Positions 11,041 to 22,736 are shown, counted from the stretch's first letter. The stretch is DNA of 64,000 nt from Leptidea sinapis (GCF_905404315.1 NC_066288.1:6410501-6474500), one strand, 5' to 3'. The notes: a model not told the origin generated them from the sequence alone. Program-made: numbers and translations.

Positions 11041-11655
11041 TAGCTGACCCGACAGACGTTGTTCTGTAGATAATAAAAAAAATATTTGCCAATAATATTT
11101 CAAAACATCAAAGGCCTTACAAATAAACTAGGTATAAATTTAATCCTGAGAATCAACGAAGAATATGCTATATATTTACAAATAGACATTTTGCTTATGT
11201 TTGGTTTATTCGGACGTATAACGTTTCCCGCGTTTTTTTGCAAGGCTGCTTGTCATTCGGAAAACTTCAGAATTATCATTGTAATGACAGTGATGTCAGT
11301 GATATAGTCAACATTTTACATGTTCTTGGTTTACACTCAGGTATAACTTTATAGCGAGTTTATTTGTAAGGCCGTATGAATTATTACGTAACGTGTGCTC
11401 CTTGTTGTTATAATGAAATTGTTTCACAGCAGAACTGTCAAACCGTACGTCACTAAATTCTCTCATAGAAAATATGTCCATACAAAACAAATATTGGAAA
11501 TAAAAATAATTGTGGGTCCCAAATCGAAATAAAAACTATCCTTTCTCTCAAGTTGGACTAAACTGCACTCCATGCACCCCATTTAAATCCGTTCATTAGC
11601 TTAGGAGTCCATCGCGGACAAACAACGTGTCACGTAATTTATATATATTAAGATA
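11041..11655 (-). mobile_element. Helitron-like repeat (L2)
   Basis: In the minus orientation it ends ACGTCTGTCGGGTCAGCTAG and starts near TTAATATATATAAATTACG. The interior contains a block (GATTTGGGACCCACAATTAT and downstream) that I recognise as widespread in Lepidoptera. Short frames of 60-73 codons inside are not convincing. Confidence 0.5.
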
Positions 11656-11714
11656 AAACGAGACATACGGAATGCAGACGTGGTCTCTAACTATGGGCCG
11701 TCTAAGGAAGCTTA

Positions 11715-11998
11715 TTATTGCTCAGCGGGCAAGTCATCCACATAGCCCAAATGATTGCGAAACTGAAGTGGCAGTAGGCAGGGCATATAGCTTGACGGAC
11801 AGATGGCCGTTGGGACAGTAAGGTCGTCGAATGGTGACCACGTCCCGGAAGGCGTAGTGTGTTAGGCCCCCCACAAGAAGGACCGACGATCTGGTCAAAT
11901 AGGTTGGATGAGGCCAGCGCAGGATCGATCGTCATGGCTATCTTTGGAGGAGGCCTTTGTCCAGCAGTGGACGTCTTTCAGCAGATATGATGATGATG
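11715..11998 (+). mobile_element. RTE-like LINE 3' end (E2)
   Basis: It carries the degraded C-terminal frame around a WRRPLSSSGR/EAFVQQW-type ending, then ATGATGATG. At least two in-frame stops break it. Confidence 0.7.
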
Positions 11999-12031
11999 AA
12001 ATAACTCCCTAGCTCATAGTTAGTCTTATCT

Positions 12032-12415
12032 ATATACTAATATTATAAAGCTGCAGTGTTTGTTTGTTTGTTTGAACGCGCTAATCTCTGGTACTACTGG
12101 TCCGATTTGAATGATTCTTTCAGTGTTGGGTAGTCCATTTATCGAGGAAGGCTATAGGCTATGTTACTATGCTATGCTATGCTATGCTATGCTAAGGCTA
12201 TTTTTTTTTTCAAAATTAGGGATCCGTAATAAAATTGCTATTTTGTAACACAAGGTGTAAAATCGAAAACCTATTTTTGCGTGCGCTGCAAAAACTATTG
12301 ACAATAGAACAAAATGATGTAAAGGCTATAATGTAGGCAATATTATATTACTTATAAAACTATCTCGCGAATTATACTTTATATGGCAAAACAACGTTTG
12401 TCGGGTCAGCTACTT
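12032..12415 (+). mobile_element. Helitron-like repeat, Lep1-type (L3)
   Basis: It starts TATACTAATATTATAAAGC with a (GTTT)n run and GAACGCGCTAATCTCTGG, and ends ACGTTTGTCGGGTCAGCTA. Both ends match the conserved head and tail of this repeat group. Confidence 0.6.
12168..12194. repeat. (TATGC)n pentanucleotide repeat
   Basis: About five units lie inside the Helitron-like copy. Confidence 0.9.
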
Positions 12416-12455
12416 AATAATACTGGGTGTATGAATTCTTAATCCCTGCGTTTTG

Positions 12456-12729
12456 AGTGAGAGGCTTCTTTGCATAGGATGCCGGCTAGATTATGGGACC
12501 ACACTACCGCTTGTTTCTGCCGTGAAGCAGTAATGCATAAGCATTATTGTGTTTCGGTCTGAAGGGCGCCGCAACTAGTGAAATTACTGGGCAAATGAGG
12601 CTTAACATCGTATCTGATCAGCGCAATTGTGGTGCCGCTCATATTTTTTGGGCTTAGCATTGTAATGGGGAGTATCAATTACCATCAGCTGAAGGTCCTG
12701 CTCGTCTCGTCCCTTAGTTTCATAAAAAA
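12456..12729 (+). repeat. Family A repeat (A5)
   Basis: It begins GTGAGAGGCTTCTTTGCATAGG and ends CGTCCCTTAGTTTCATAAAAAAA. A short internal deletion removes part of the ACCTTGAGACA and CTGAGCGGCACTG blocks. Confidence 0.82.
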
Positions 12730-12730
12730 A

Positions 12731-12929
12731 CATAATGCCGGCTAGGTGGGTACTACAGAGGTTTCATACCCTGCCGTGATGCAGTTATGTGCAAGCACTG
12801 GAGGGTGCCATAGCTAGTCACGTTTGTCGAGTGAGCGCAACTGCGGTGCCGCTTCAAACTTTGGGTTCAATCAAAATGCCTGAACACCACTGCGTTGAAA
12901 TTGGCGTGGTGTATCACTTAGGATGACAT
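12731..12929 (+). repeat. Diverged family A copy in tandem (A5b)
   Basis: It begins ATAATGCCGGCTAGGTGGG directly after the A-tail of A5. It keeps the order of family A blocks (CTGCCGTGATGCAG, GCGCAACTGCGGTGCCGC) but is much more diverged. Confidence 0.6.
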
Positions 12930-13990
12930 ACATTTGAATTATGCAATTTCTGTCGGCAAATATTATATTCCCGTAACGATCTCAATGCAACCACGCATAT
13001 CAGATGCACGTATGTAGCGGGCTGCAGTTTGCGGCTAAACGACAATTGTATTAAGCAGACAGCGAACGAATGCTAGTGAAAGATCTCCCATCTATTTAAC
13101 TCGCCTCTCAACACACTCTGTTTCTCTTTCGTTTCGAAGTATTTTTCGTCATCGTATATTATATCTGGATAAAGTCCTTACACGTATACAACATAACCTC
13201 ATGGGGTATATACATAATGAAAGAAAGCATTAAATTCTACATATATACGTGTCATACAATTAGCATAGTGATATGGTAAATATAGGAGTAACAATCGCGT
13301 AAAATAAGCGATTTGGACCAAAATCGGTGAAAAATTGGATATAATAAGTTATTAAGTCTACAGCTATCTGTATAATTTATAACTTCCGTACATACTTAGC
13401 GAAATAGCATTATTACAATAACAATCTTTTCGTGTTTTGAATGGTATTTTTTTTAATGAAGTATATCAATTTTATACAAACATTGTAAATATACGTCTGT
13501 TATTGTTATAAAAATAGTACTTTTGCGTGGTTTTGTTTTGTTCAATTATGAACGCTTAATACATAAAGGCTAGGCTCATTGGTGACTGGCACTTCAGGAA
13601 ATTAAACCCCACATACGAATACCATAAGTGGCAGCCGACAAGCACATTGGCAGTTCATCCGGTTTATTCACTCAACTTTCCGCTACCTTCGATGATTGAG
13701 TTTACCTTTTGAGAATAAATTTCTACCTTCTACATTGTTAAATATAATTTTAACGGTCATCCAGTAAATTATAATTTTCTCTTTTGTTATATATCCTATT
13801 TGGAATATAATATGTGGGCCTATGTTATAAAAATCTATATATGACGAAGAAAGAACCTCTGTATTGTTTTTAAAATTGTTGACTTGAAGATGATCACGTA
13901 TAATTATTGGAAAATTTGAAAGAAAACTGCAACGAGTATTTCATCACCTTCGTATATGAAGATAACAATAAGCCACAGGCAGCGTAAAGA
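12930..13990. other. Unassigned stretch
   Basis: Contains GC-moderate islands near 13000-13130 and 13600-13720 but no frame that I can assign on either strand. It would be downstream of the candidate minus-strand promoter. Confidence 0.35.
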
Positions 13991-14030
13991 CTTCCCAGAC
14001 AGGTCCGTACCATACGACAGCTCGAGCACG

Positions 14031-14066
14031 AATGCCTCGAGTGTTGACAGTGTGGTCGTATTTATA
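14031..14066 (-). promoter_or_regulatory. Candidate TATA core promoter
   Basis: On the minus strand TATAAATA (14066-14059) lies 31 bases upstream of an A in GCATTCG (near 14033), the expected TATA-to-initiator spacing. A locally GC-rich CACGTGCGCCGAGC block precedes it. The first downstream ATG is at 14013-14011, followed at once by GT, so it could be a very short first coding exon or the start of a 39-codon frame. No downstream exon could be identified, so the call is weak. Confidence 0.3.
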
Positions 14067-14099
14067 GGGCTCGGCGCACGTGCACGTATTTTCCATTAA

Positions 14100-15405
14100 T
14101 GTTTTTAACAATAATTTTACATCACAATGTAATCAAATGATGATTTATGAAGTAATTAATTAAATAATAAATTAAATTAATAAATTAATTAATATAAATC
14201 TTAACTAACATTGTGAAACTAAATTATTGTTGTTTTTATGATAGGTGTGTTGTAGATTTGCGCCGGTATATATATTTTTATTGAATTCGAATTGATTCCA
14301 TGATATCTACACGGAGGTAATTCAACAGCAGCATGTTACAAAATAAACCAATTAATTTTTCAGGAGTATTAAATATACCTCGATACTTTTGTTCAAAATA
14401 CACCGAATATAAGCAGACTATTAACTTGGACGAACATTAAACATTTGGCTTTTGCACCCTAAATCGGAATTCACGTGAACCTCTCTAAGAGCCGAGGTTT
14501 ATTTTCGTGATAATTTAATTGCGTTCTTTGATGACGTCATCATCGCCTTTCCACCCCTCTGACCTTTGTATTGTCACTGAAAAATTGCTTGGCGTTAATT
14601 TTATTCAAGAACCTTTCTTAGTTTCGTATTAGTTTCAGGCATTTGTATGATCGAGTAAAAGATTTAACTTACCTTTTGTGTGTTTTCGAACAAATTTCAT
14701 AAATTTTTGACTGGTTTGATAAGATATACGTGAATTGGTCCGATTGTAAAAAAAAACAGGTTTGATGATGGTATCATAAACATTTTCCGAAGTGTTTGTA
14801 AATGATAAAAAGTATAACCACTGAAATTTATAAGTGTAATTTGTTTGATCTAAATGTTTAAAGTTATATTTGTGGATTGGAGTTAGATTGTGATCTTAAA
14901 ACAACTTAAGTAATCATTACTGAGGTCAACCTCGAAAAATGTGTGAAATGGAGGGAGGTTCTAAGATAATAAACACGTTCCAGTTTGAATTAAAAAAAAA
15001 AAAACAAAAGAAGACTAAATTAAAAATATATATATTTTAGTTGTAACAATATTTATTGCTAAGTCTAGCTATTCAAGTGAATTTATTAATTGAATGAATA
15101 AATGAGTGGGGAGAGTTGACGTCATTTTTTTTTAAATTAGTAACATTGGGGAATAAGTATCATTACTCGTATCAAACGTTGGTATACAAACCAAACATGT
15201 TTAAGTAGTGCTATAAAATATTTTTTTGTAACTGAATATGTTTTAACATAAGATACAAAGTTAAATGATATTGAAAATCTAAATTGGGTATTGTCGAGCA
15301 TACATCAAGGAGCAACAAATTCCCTGAACAGAACAGAACTTAAATTTATTTTAGCTTACAAGAGTTGTGAGATTTCTCTAGGGGACGCCTACGTTCATGA
15401 CCGAT
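14100..15405. other. Unassigned AT-rich stretch
   Basis: The block TTTGATGACGTCATCATCGC near 14528-14547 recurs with change near 17762-17781, indicating a small dispersed repeat. Otherwise nothing is supported. Confidence 0.35.
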
Positions 15406-15410
15406 AGAAT

Positions 15411-15548
15411 GTTGATCTAGACTCTAGAGCTTATAGAGGAACCAACTTTCCGATCCGTTGGGAATATAGTTTAAGTGATCAATAAAATTTAGCTTCTCTA
15501 TTATGATATTATTACTTAATATTCTATTGTAATCCTAAATAGCTCTTT
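15411..15548 (+). repeat. Tandem repeat P, unit 1 (interrupted)
   Basis: It shares TCCGTTGGGAATATA, TTTAGCTTCTC and GATATTATTACTTAATATTC with the units at 16160-16500. Two SINE copies separate it from them. Confidence 0.6.
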
Positions 15549-15587
15549 ACTTTTCAGCAATTTCAATATTTAATATAATAATAATAA

Positions 15588-15855
15588 TATTGGGACACTT
15601 TTTACACAAATTATCTTGCCCCAAGTTAAGCATATATAGCCTGTGTTATGGGTTACAAGACAACGATATATTTAATACAATATACTTACTTAAACATACA
15701 TAAATTCATATAAACATACATAAATACATGTAAACATCCATCACTCGGAAACAAACATCCATATTCATTATTTAAATGCTTGCACCTATCGGGATTTGAA
15801 CCCGGGACCTCTAGCTTAGTAGGTAGGATCGCTAACCACTCGGCTATACAGCTCT
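15588..15855 (-). mobile_element. tRNA-derived SINE family D (D1)
   Basis: In the minus orientation it has a tRNA-like head (TAGCCGAGTGGTTAGCGATCC, then GGTCCCGGGTTCAAATCCCG), a body with GTATTTATGTATG repeats, and CTTGGGGCAAGATAATTTGTG near the 3' end. It matches 46038-46321. A and B box positions are as in Pol III promoters. Confidence 0.85.
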
Positions 15856-15974
15856 TACGACATACTTTTTTTTAACTCTCCCATTATCAAAAGAATCATG
15901 ACGGTGAAGAATTTCTTGACCTAAATATAATTATTACCATTACGTTGAGGCTTAAATATAATAATTAGTTATGT

Positions 15975-16145
15975 TTTTTTAAAGTGATAACCCTCACTTC
16001 TATGATTAATACACAAATAAAATTTGTAAAACAAAATTTTATGAACGATGCGGTACTCGAACCCACGATCTCTGGCGTTCCGTGCCAGTGCTCTGACCAA
16101 CTGAGCTTACCGTTCGAGTGACGTACTATCGTCATAAAATTACGC
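15975..16145 (-). mobile_element. tRNA-derived SINE family C (C1)
   Basis: The tRNA-like part (16046-16118) on the minus strand has GCTCAGTTGGTCAGAGCAC and GGTTCGAGTACCGC. It is flanked by inverted sequences ending CAAAATTTTATGA / TCATAAAAT. The anticodon arm is CTGGC-ACGGAAC-GCCAG, lacking the universal U33, so it is not a working tRNA. Confidence 0.8.
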
Positions 16146-16159
16146 TACATTACGTCGCA

Positions 16160-16500
16160 ATTTAGATAATCTTTTACGATATTATTACTATTGTAATCCT
16201 GAACAGCTCTAAGGACTTAAGACTTAATAATTTAGACCAGCCTGACCAATGGTTAGATGCGTACTGCAATTGTTACACTTTTAGTTATTTGATCTAAAGC
16301 ATCTAGAGGAACTTTCTTTCTAATCCGTTGAGAATATTATAGTAAGTGATTATTAAAATTTAGCTAATCTTTTAAGATATTATTACTTAATATTCAATTG
16401 TAATCCTGAATAGCTGTTAGTGCATAAGACCAATACTTTAGACCAGCCTGACCAATGATTTGACGAGTACTGCAATTGTTACACTTTAGGTTATTGGCTA
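16160..16500 (+). repeat. Tandem repeat P, units 2 and 3 (about 200 bp each)
   Basis: The blocks AATCTTTTA(C/A)GATATTATTACT, TTGTAATCCTGAA(C/T)AGCT and TAGACCAGCCTGACCAATG repeat with a spacing of about 198 bp. Confidence 0.75.
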
Positions 16501-17154
16501 TTAAGACCAGCCTGATCAATGGGACTGCAATGATGATGCTAATTTTAATTTTTAAGTTTTTTTCAAAATCACTACTATTACAGAATATCCTGATGTTATC
16601 ATAGACATAAATTATATTACACACAAATTTTGGTTATTAGACATTATGACCGGTCTGCTAAATAAGTTTAAGTTTGTAATTAAACGCATACTATCACATG
16701 AAGCGTATTATAAGATAGAAGAATATTTAAATGACAAAATTATTTGGAACATTAATAATTGTAATTAAGTGACTAAACAAAATAAAAAGATAATACGTAA
16801 CAGGTGTTATATGTAAAATACCATCGATGGTATTACAATTATATTTTTATTATAACATTTATATTTTTATCATTGACATTTATATTGTTATTACTGTTAC
16901 ATTTATGTTGTAACGATAATGTATAAAATTATTCTATTGTAAATATTCAAGACTTGGTATTTTATATAGTTATATATACCTACTTTCAATAAATTATTTT
17001 GATTTCATTTCATTTGACTAAATGTGTACTGTACTGCTTTAGCGAATACAAAATTGTTAATATAAATTTCAATATATTAATTTGGAACGTGTATTTTATG
17101 TTAATAATTGTCGAAAACAGTCTCTCTCTTAAATTCTCGAATTGACGGAATTAA

Positions 17155-17401
17155 TAAGCAAATAAAACTTTTTTAAACAAAAATTTATCAACGATGCGGG
17201 ACTCGAACCCACGACTTGTCGCGTTCTGTGCGAGTGCTCTGCCAACTGAGCTAACCGTTGGAGTGACGTATCGTCATAAAATCTTGTATGCTTTGTTCAA
17301 CTCTCAGGTTGTGGCTGCATCTACAGGATCTATTTTACAGTTGATAACCTGCTCAACCCCAATATTTGCATATCAGGAAATTGACTTTAGGTGTCGCTCT
17401 T
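17155..17401 (-). mobile_element. tRNA-derived SINE family C (C2)
   Basis: The tRNA-like part is 17193-17265. Upstream in element orientation it keeps the head GGTGTCGCT complement, ATATGCAAATATTGGGGTTGAG and GAAGCC/GCAGCCACAACCTGAGAG. Its reverse translation gives the spurious MRDSNPR-type frame seen in many insect gene sets. Confidence 0.82.
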
Positions 17402-17408
17402 GTAAATC

Positions 17409-17521
17409 TAAACAATTTGTTATGATTTTAAAGGTTCATGTCTTTAAAAACATACGTTTTCAAATTTTATTTGTGTGTTAATCCTAGAAGTCATCCACTT
17501 TAAAAACATAACAAATTGTTT
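17409..17521. repeat. Inverted repeat
   Basis: Arms AAACAATTTGTTATG (17409-17433) and CATAACAAATTGTTT (17498-17521) enclose about 65 bp containing SINE C tail sequence (TTTTATTTGTGTGTTAATCC). Confidence 0.7.
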
Positions 17522-17906
17522 GGAATTAAAAAACATTTTAAAAACGTGCGGATATAATAATTTGGTCGAAAATGTAAAACAAAATAAACTTGGGACGCTA
17601 TTCAGGTGTTATTTGGTTAGATCGAAAGAATTCCTTTATAACAACCCTATTAACTTGGACGGACATGAAACATTCCGTTTGCGTACTTTAAAAGAGAATC
17701 CGGGATACGCCCACCAGAATCCCTTATAGCCGGGCTTCAGGCGGTGTAATTTAATTACGTTCTTTGATGACCTCATCATCGCAGATCCTCCCCTCTGACC
17801 TTTGTTTTAACTCTCCCATTATCAAACGAGTCATGACGGTGAAGAATTTCTTGACCTAAATATATTATTACCATTACGTTGAGGCTTAAATATAGGCTGA
17901 GGCTGA

Positions 17907-18135
17907 CAGCGACATCTCAAGTCAATTTCCTAATATGCAAATATTGGGGTTGAGCAGGTTATCAATAGTAAAGTAGATGCTGTAGATGAAGCCACAACCT
18001 GAGAGTAGAACAAAGCATATAAGATTTTATTATGATACGTCACTCGAACGGATAGCTCAGTTGGTCAGAGCACTGGCACGGAACGCCAGAGGTCGTAGGT
18101 TCGAGTCCCACATCGTCAAATTTTATTTGTTAAAT
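17907..18135 (+). mobile_element. tRNA-derived SINE family C (C3)
   Basis: This is the most complete copy. The head is ACAGCGACATCTCAAGTC, then ATATGCAAATATTGGGGTTG, AAAGTAGATGCTGTAGATG and the tRNA-like part (18047-18118) with a CTGGC-ACGGAAC-GCCAG arm, then an ATTTTATTTGTT tail. Confidence 0.85.
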
Positions 18136-18689
18136 ATAACAGTTACATATCGGTTAGCACCTTCAGCCTTAACAGTAACAACAAAATCCCGAATCAAAGA
18201 GGATATATATACTACGGTATTAAGACGCGGGAATGCCTAAGTAAGAATTGAAATTTAGTTTAGTATGAAACGTGCAGTCATTTGACATAAGGTTTAAACA
18301 GTAATAATTACAATATGGCTATTGGCGATGAAGTATAATCCGACTAAGTTTGAAAGCGAACAGTTGCTTAACACGTAATGGATTTAGGCTATCTCCGTTT
18401 TTTACAAGATTATAGCCGTCATCTGTCAATCTATCAAAGACTGCACGTTTCATACAATCGAGTGAATCGCTTGTTTTCTTATTGAGTTTCGCTAGGCTTT
18501 GCCGAATGCTTGACGAAAATCAAATTAAAAAATTATTTATTCGTTTAGATCTAATAATTGGAATTTATTAATGTCAAAGTTGCACATGTTACCATATCAT
18601 TAATGTTGAACTTTAATAATAGGAAGAAGAGGCAAGAAATGCATTCATAGTCTCGTAAATCCACATTTACAGCAACAACATTTTATAAT

Positions 18690-19425
18690 AGTTACCTATT
18701 TATGCAACTGTTGTGTGATAAGGGGTATTAAAACACGAATGTGAAATAGTATCACATGAGTGTTTTATTTATTATTTTATCTACACCCATGCTTTAAATC
18801 CTCTATTAAATATTCTGAAACAGTTAGCTTATTGCCGACATTAAAACACCCAATGTCCCTAATAGCCATTACATCATCCAAACGAGTGTTGTAATGTTGT
18901 ACTGAATTTCATAACAACACTCCTATGTTTTTTTTCTATCCCTTTATGCGCAAAGAGTTTCAACAGACAGAGGATTCATATTATGGGTGTAGATAAAGTC
19001 TTGTATGCAACTGTTCATAATTAGGTATTAAAACACTCATTCGATACTATTATAAACCCACATTCGTATTTTAATACCCCTCATTACACAACAGTTGCTT
19101 AAATAACTAATACTTAATTATCAACAGTTGCATACAAGACTTAATCTACACCCATAATATGAATCCTCTATAGAAGATTCCGAAACAGTTAACTTACTGC
19201 TAATATTAAAAAAGCCTAAAAAAGTCCTAGTAACCATAATATCATCCAAAGAAGTGTTATTATGAAAAAGGATGATATAATGTTGTACTGAATTTCATTA
19301 CAACACTCGTTTTGATGATGTAATAGTTATTAGGACATTGGGTGTTTTAATGTTGGCAATAAGCTAACTGTTTTAGAATCTTAAATAGAGGATTTAAAGC
19401 ATGGGTGTAGATAAAACAAATAAAT
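18690..19425. mobile_element. Foldback element with nested inverted repeats
   Basis: The outer arms 18774-18923 and 19272-19420 are inverted copies (for example CTACACCCATGCTTTAAATCC versus its complement). A second pair, about 18970-19015 and 19120-19172, shares GGATTCATATTATGGGTGTAG and its inverse. A third pair, about 18699-18765 and 19035-19105, shares GGGGTATTAAAACACGAATG and its inverse. Both arm ends carry TTTTATCTACACCC. No protein is encoded. Confidence 0.75.
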
Positions 19426-19429
19426 TGCA

Positions 19430-20570
19430 TTTTTCGTTCAACTCTAGGTCTTGTAAGTTTTAGTAAATATAACGAGATAACTGGTTTAGTTGAATAAAAT
19501 ATTGCGGTATGTGACTCCCGTTAGAATAATTAATCCATGTTTAATTTTTTAACCTACTCAATTAGTATAAAACACACACACTCACACATACACACACACA
19601 CAGATAAATTTAATTTCTATTTATTATTAATTATTTCGTTTGTCATTTGTGATTTCTCGTGGAATCACTGACCCCGAAGATAAAGTTTTAACTAGTTTCG
19701 GGGTCAGAGGTACACCCCTTCTAATATCACTGCAAATCTGTTTCAAATGTTATTATTATTACAATTAACGATAAAGATGTTAATAATTAGTATTATACAA
19801 TAAATATTGTACATTTAGTAAATTAAGTTTCTTGCAGTGATTGTAAAAAAAAGTAAAAATTAGTAATTAAAAGGGCTAAATTTTTTTTACATTGATTAAA
19901 ATTTTCATTAATTGGTTAAATAGATTGACAATATCCTTTTTCCACAACCCCATCCATTTACATTACATTACAATGACAATTACTTTCTTGATTTCTGTCA
20001 CCCTCATCGTCACCCACCCACGTAATGATTTTCATTGTTTTAAATGATTCTTTCTTTTTTTTCTTTCTATTCGTTTCTCTTATTATTTTTTTTCGATTAC
20101 ATATATTTTTGATTTTCAATTAATGCCTTGTCTAGAGTAAATCAGTTAAATATATAAAAAAGCATTATCACTAGAGATAATATACTTACCTTCCCCTCTA
20201 CTCGACTTAGCCCAGTAGAGTTTATGTTTGTTCCTCGTGTTAACATTATGATTGTCGCAGTTTTAGCAATATCAATACCGAGGCAGTCCCAACATTATTA
20301 TGAAGATGTTATTATATTGGACACGGAGAGCAGTAATAGATTTTTGGGTATAGTCAACCTGTGGGTTGCACCTGGTTGGGTCAGTCTGTGGACTGCACCT
20401 GTAAAAACTCTGACAGAATAACTTAAATAGCGTGATCTTTACATCTTTTCTGCATCGTGCTAACATATTTCCTCAAATTAGTCTTCTTTTTCCATTCGGA
20501 AAAAGAACGAATGGAACTCTCTGAACCCATTACATTTGTATCTACCATACAAAATATAATAATATTATTT
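19430..20570. other. Unassigned stretch with (CA)n
   Basis: A (CA)n-rich tract lies at 19571-19602 and a small palindrome near 20491-20516 (CCATTCGGAAAAAGAACGAATGG). No gene is supported. Confidence 0.4.
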
Positions 20571-20576
20571 TGTTAT

Positions 20577-20765
20577 GTTTTTAAAGTGATAACCCTCACT
20601 TCCAGGATTAATACACAAATAAAATTTGAAAACAAAATTTTATGACGATACGTCACTCGGATGGTTAGCTCAGTTGGCAGAACACTGGAACGGAACGCCA
20701 GAGGTCGTGGGTTCGAGTCACGCATGGTTCATAAAATTTTGTTTTCAAGTTTTATTTGTTAATAA
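20577..20765 (+). mobile_element. tRNA-derived SINE family C (C4)
   Basis: The tRNA-like part (20655-20729) is flanked by an inverted pair, AATAAAATTTGAAAACAAAA on the left and its complement on the right. The left flank shows the TGATAACCCTCACTTCCAGG tail motif in reverse, so the copy is head-and-tail symmetrical. Confidence 0.8.
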
Positions 20766-20769
20766 TATT

Positions 20770-22150
20770 ATATTCGTTAACCCAATTATTATAAATAAAT
20801 ATTAATTATAAAGAATAACTTTCATTTGAAAAAGGTCTCTACCATTTAATACATCTAAAAGCCATATTTTTCATGATAAATAACATAAATTAGTAATTGC
20901 TGGAGTAATAACCCTTATGTTAAGATGTGTCGATTTATCATTTGTTCCATATAATAAACCTTTAGCAATTTTATTGAAAACGAATAGTAAATGAACGACA
21001 AATAAGGGCAGTATACAAGAGAATTTGTAATTCTAGTCTGGTCCAAGGAAGTTTGTTTAAGTTGGAAGCTAACACTTTGTAACAACAAACTTGAACTTGC
21101 CGTTTGAAAACACGACTCTCTCTTCTGTGAGAAGTTCCGAGTAAATAATAATATTATTGAAGGATCCTGAAAAGCTGAAAACGTAATAGTTTAAGAATTT
21201 GCAATAATAAACTTAGTTTCGCAGTTAGACATGATAAATATCGTGTTTATCCCGGCGTTCGTCGCTACCGGGTATACCACATGGGTAATCAAAATACTCA
21301 TATTTCATTTTCTACTTAAGGCGACACTAAATGCCTGTGACCTTGAGCGATATGAGTTAACGGCTCCTATGTAACAAAGCCAATATTTTCCAAATTCTTG
21401 CGTCGAAAATGTAACATTTTAACAGGCGCAAACAGTTAAATGCTTACAATCCTCATTATTGATTCCTAATCTGAATAAATGTACCTACACAAAAAAAGCA
21501 AAAGCTATAAGAATAACTTTCATGAGAGTAGTATACTAAACAAATAAATCATGCCGAGATAAAACTTGTTTAACTGCAAAGAAAACTGGTAGTTCATAAT
21601 AGCTCTGGAGTGTTAACTTTAACCAACAGCAAGCATTAGCAACCTACAATTAAGACTTAACGGTATGTGTAACAGGATAAAGTAGTGTTCATAGCTCCAA
21701 ATGCTATGTTTTCACCACAAAACTTGTCTAAAATCACCTTGTATGCGTGTTTTCTATTTACCCTTCGCTTAATCTAGCGACTTGCCTTTTTAAGTACCTT
21801 TCTGCATAGCAACAAGAGACCCCTATCCGCGTGGCTGGCAGTTAGCGCCACGCACTCGGACACCAATGAAGACTGAAGTGAGTATGGGTGAAAAATACCT
21901 AGTAAGCTGATTTAAAAAAAAACGTAATATATAAGTAGTCTATATTTTTAATGAGTTACAAGATTTAATAATATTTCATGTAATTTTAATATCTGATCTC
22001 ATTTTGCATGAATCCAAAGAAGAAAATGTTATTTTTAAAGTTTTGGAGTTTAATAAGAAAATGTTAAGATTTTGATTCCTTGTAGTGTATTTAAATAAAT
22101 ATAAATACGCATTTCCAAATAAATAATGTGTTTAATTTATAACTAATACC
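20770..22150. other. Unassigned AT-rich stretch
   Basis: There is a slightly GC-rich patch near 21790-21890 without a clear frame. Nothing else is supported. Confidence 0.35.
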
Positions 22151-22154
22151 CTCA

Positions 22155-22350
22155 ACAATGGCTTCTACTCTCAGGTTGTGGCTTCATCTACAGGTTCTAC
22201 TTTACAGTTGATGAGTTGAACAAATCATACAAGATTTTATAATATGTCACACGAACGGTTGGCGCAGTTGGTAAGAGCGCTCGCACGGAACGCGAGAGGT
22301 CGCGGGTTTTATTTGTGTAATTAATCCCAGAAGTGTCACTTTAAAAACAT
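22155..22350 (+). mobile_element. SINE family C with internal inversion (C5)
   Basis: The 45-bp segment that in other copies reads ATCAACTGTAAAGTAGATCC...CTGAGAG is present here as its reverse complement (about 22170-22215), followed by the normal GAGTTGAACAAA(T/G)CATACAAG. The tRNA-like part lacks its distal end: the B box GGTTCGAG is replaced by a jump to TTTTATTTGTG. Confidence 0.75.
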
Positions 22351-22736
22351 AACAAAATTGGCTAAAATGATCTGTTTAATTCTGGTCTAGCCTTCAATTG
22401 AGTAATATTTACAATAACGCTTCAACGTGTCTAAATTATGTTTACGTTGAGATTCCAAAATAACACCTCAAAGCATATTCTTAGCACACAATATAATAAT
22501 GAATTGGAATGGAATCCTGCTCATAACATATTTCCACTGGGAGAACCTTGTTCACATCCGGTACCCTCGGGCGGTTTGTAGTTCGTTCAGAAGACTAGAC
22601 ATGATATCCATTTTAGTAAATCTCATTTATACAAAGACACAAAGTTATACTACATAGAGTACTAGATAGATACTGTAGCAGTATTAGACAGATTTATACA
22701 ACGATGGAAATTAAATACGCCACTTGGAGGGAAAGT

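Noticed and set aside
17194..17481. 95-codon frame starting MRDSNPRLVAF
   Set aside because: It is the reverse translation of SINE C, a well-known source of false insect protein models.
18690..19425. CRISPR-like or satellite array
   Set aside because: The repeats are inverted, not direct, and spacing is irregular; this is eukaryotic foldback DNA.
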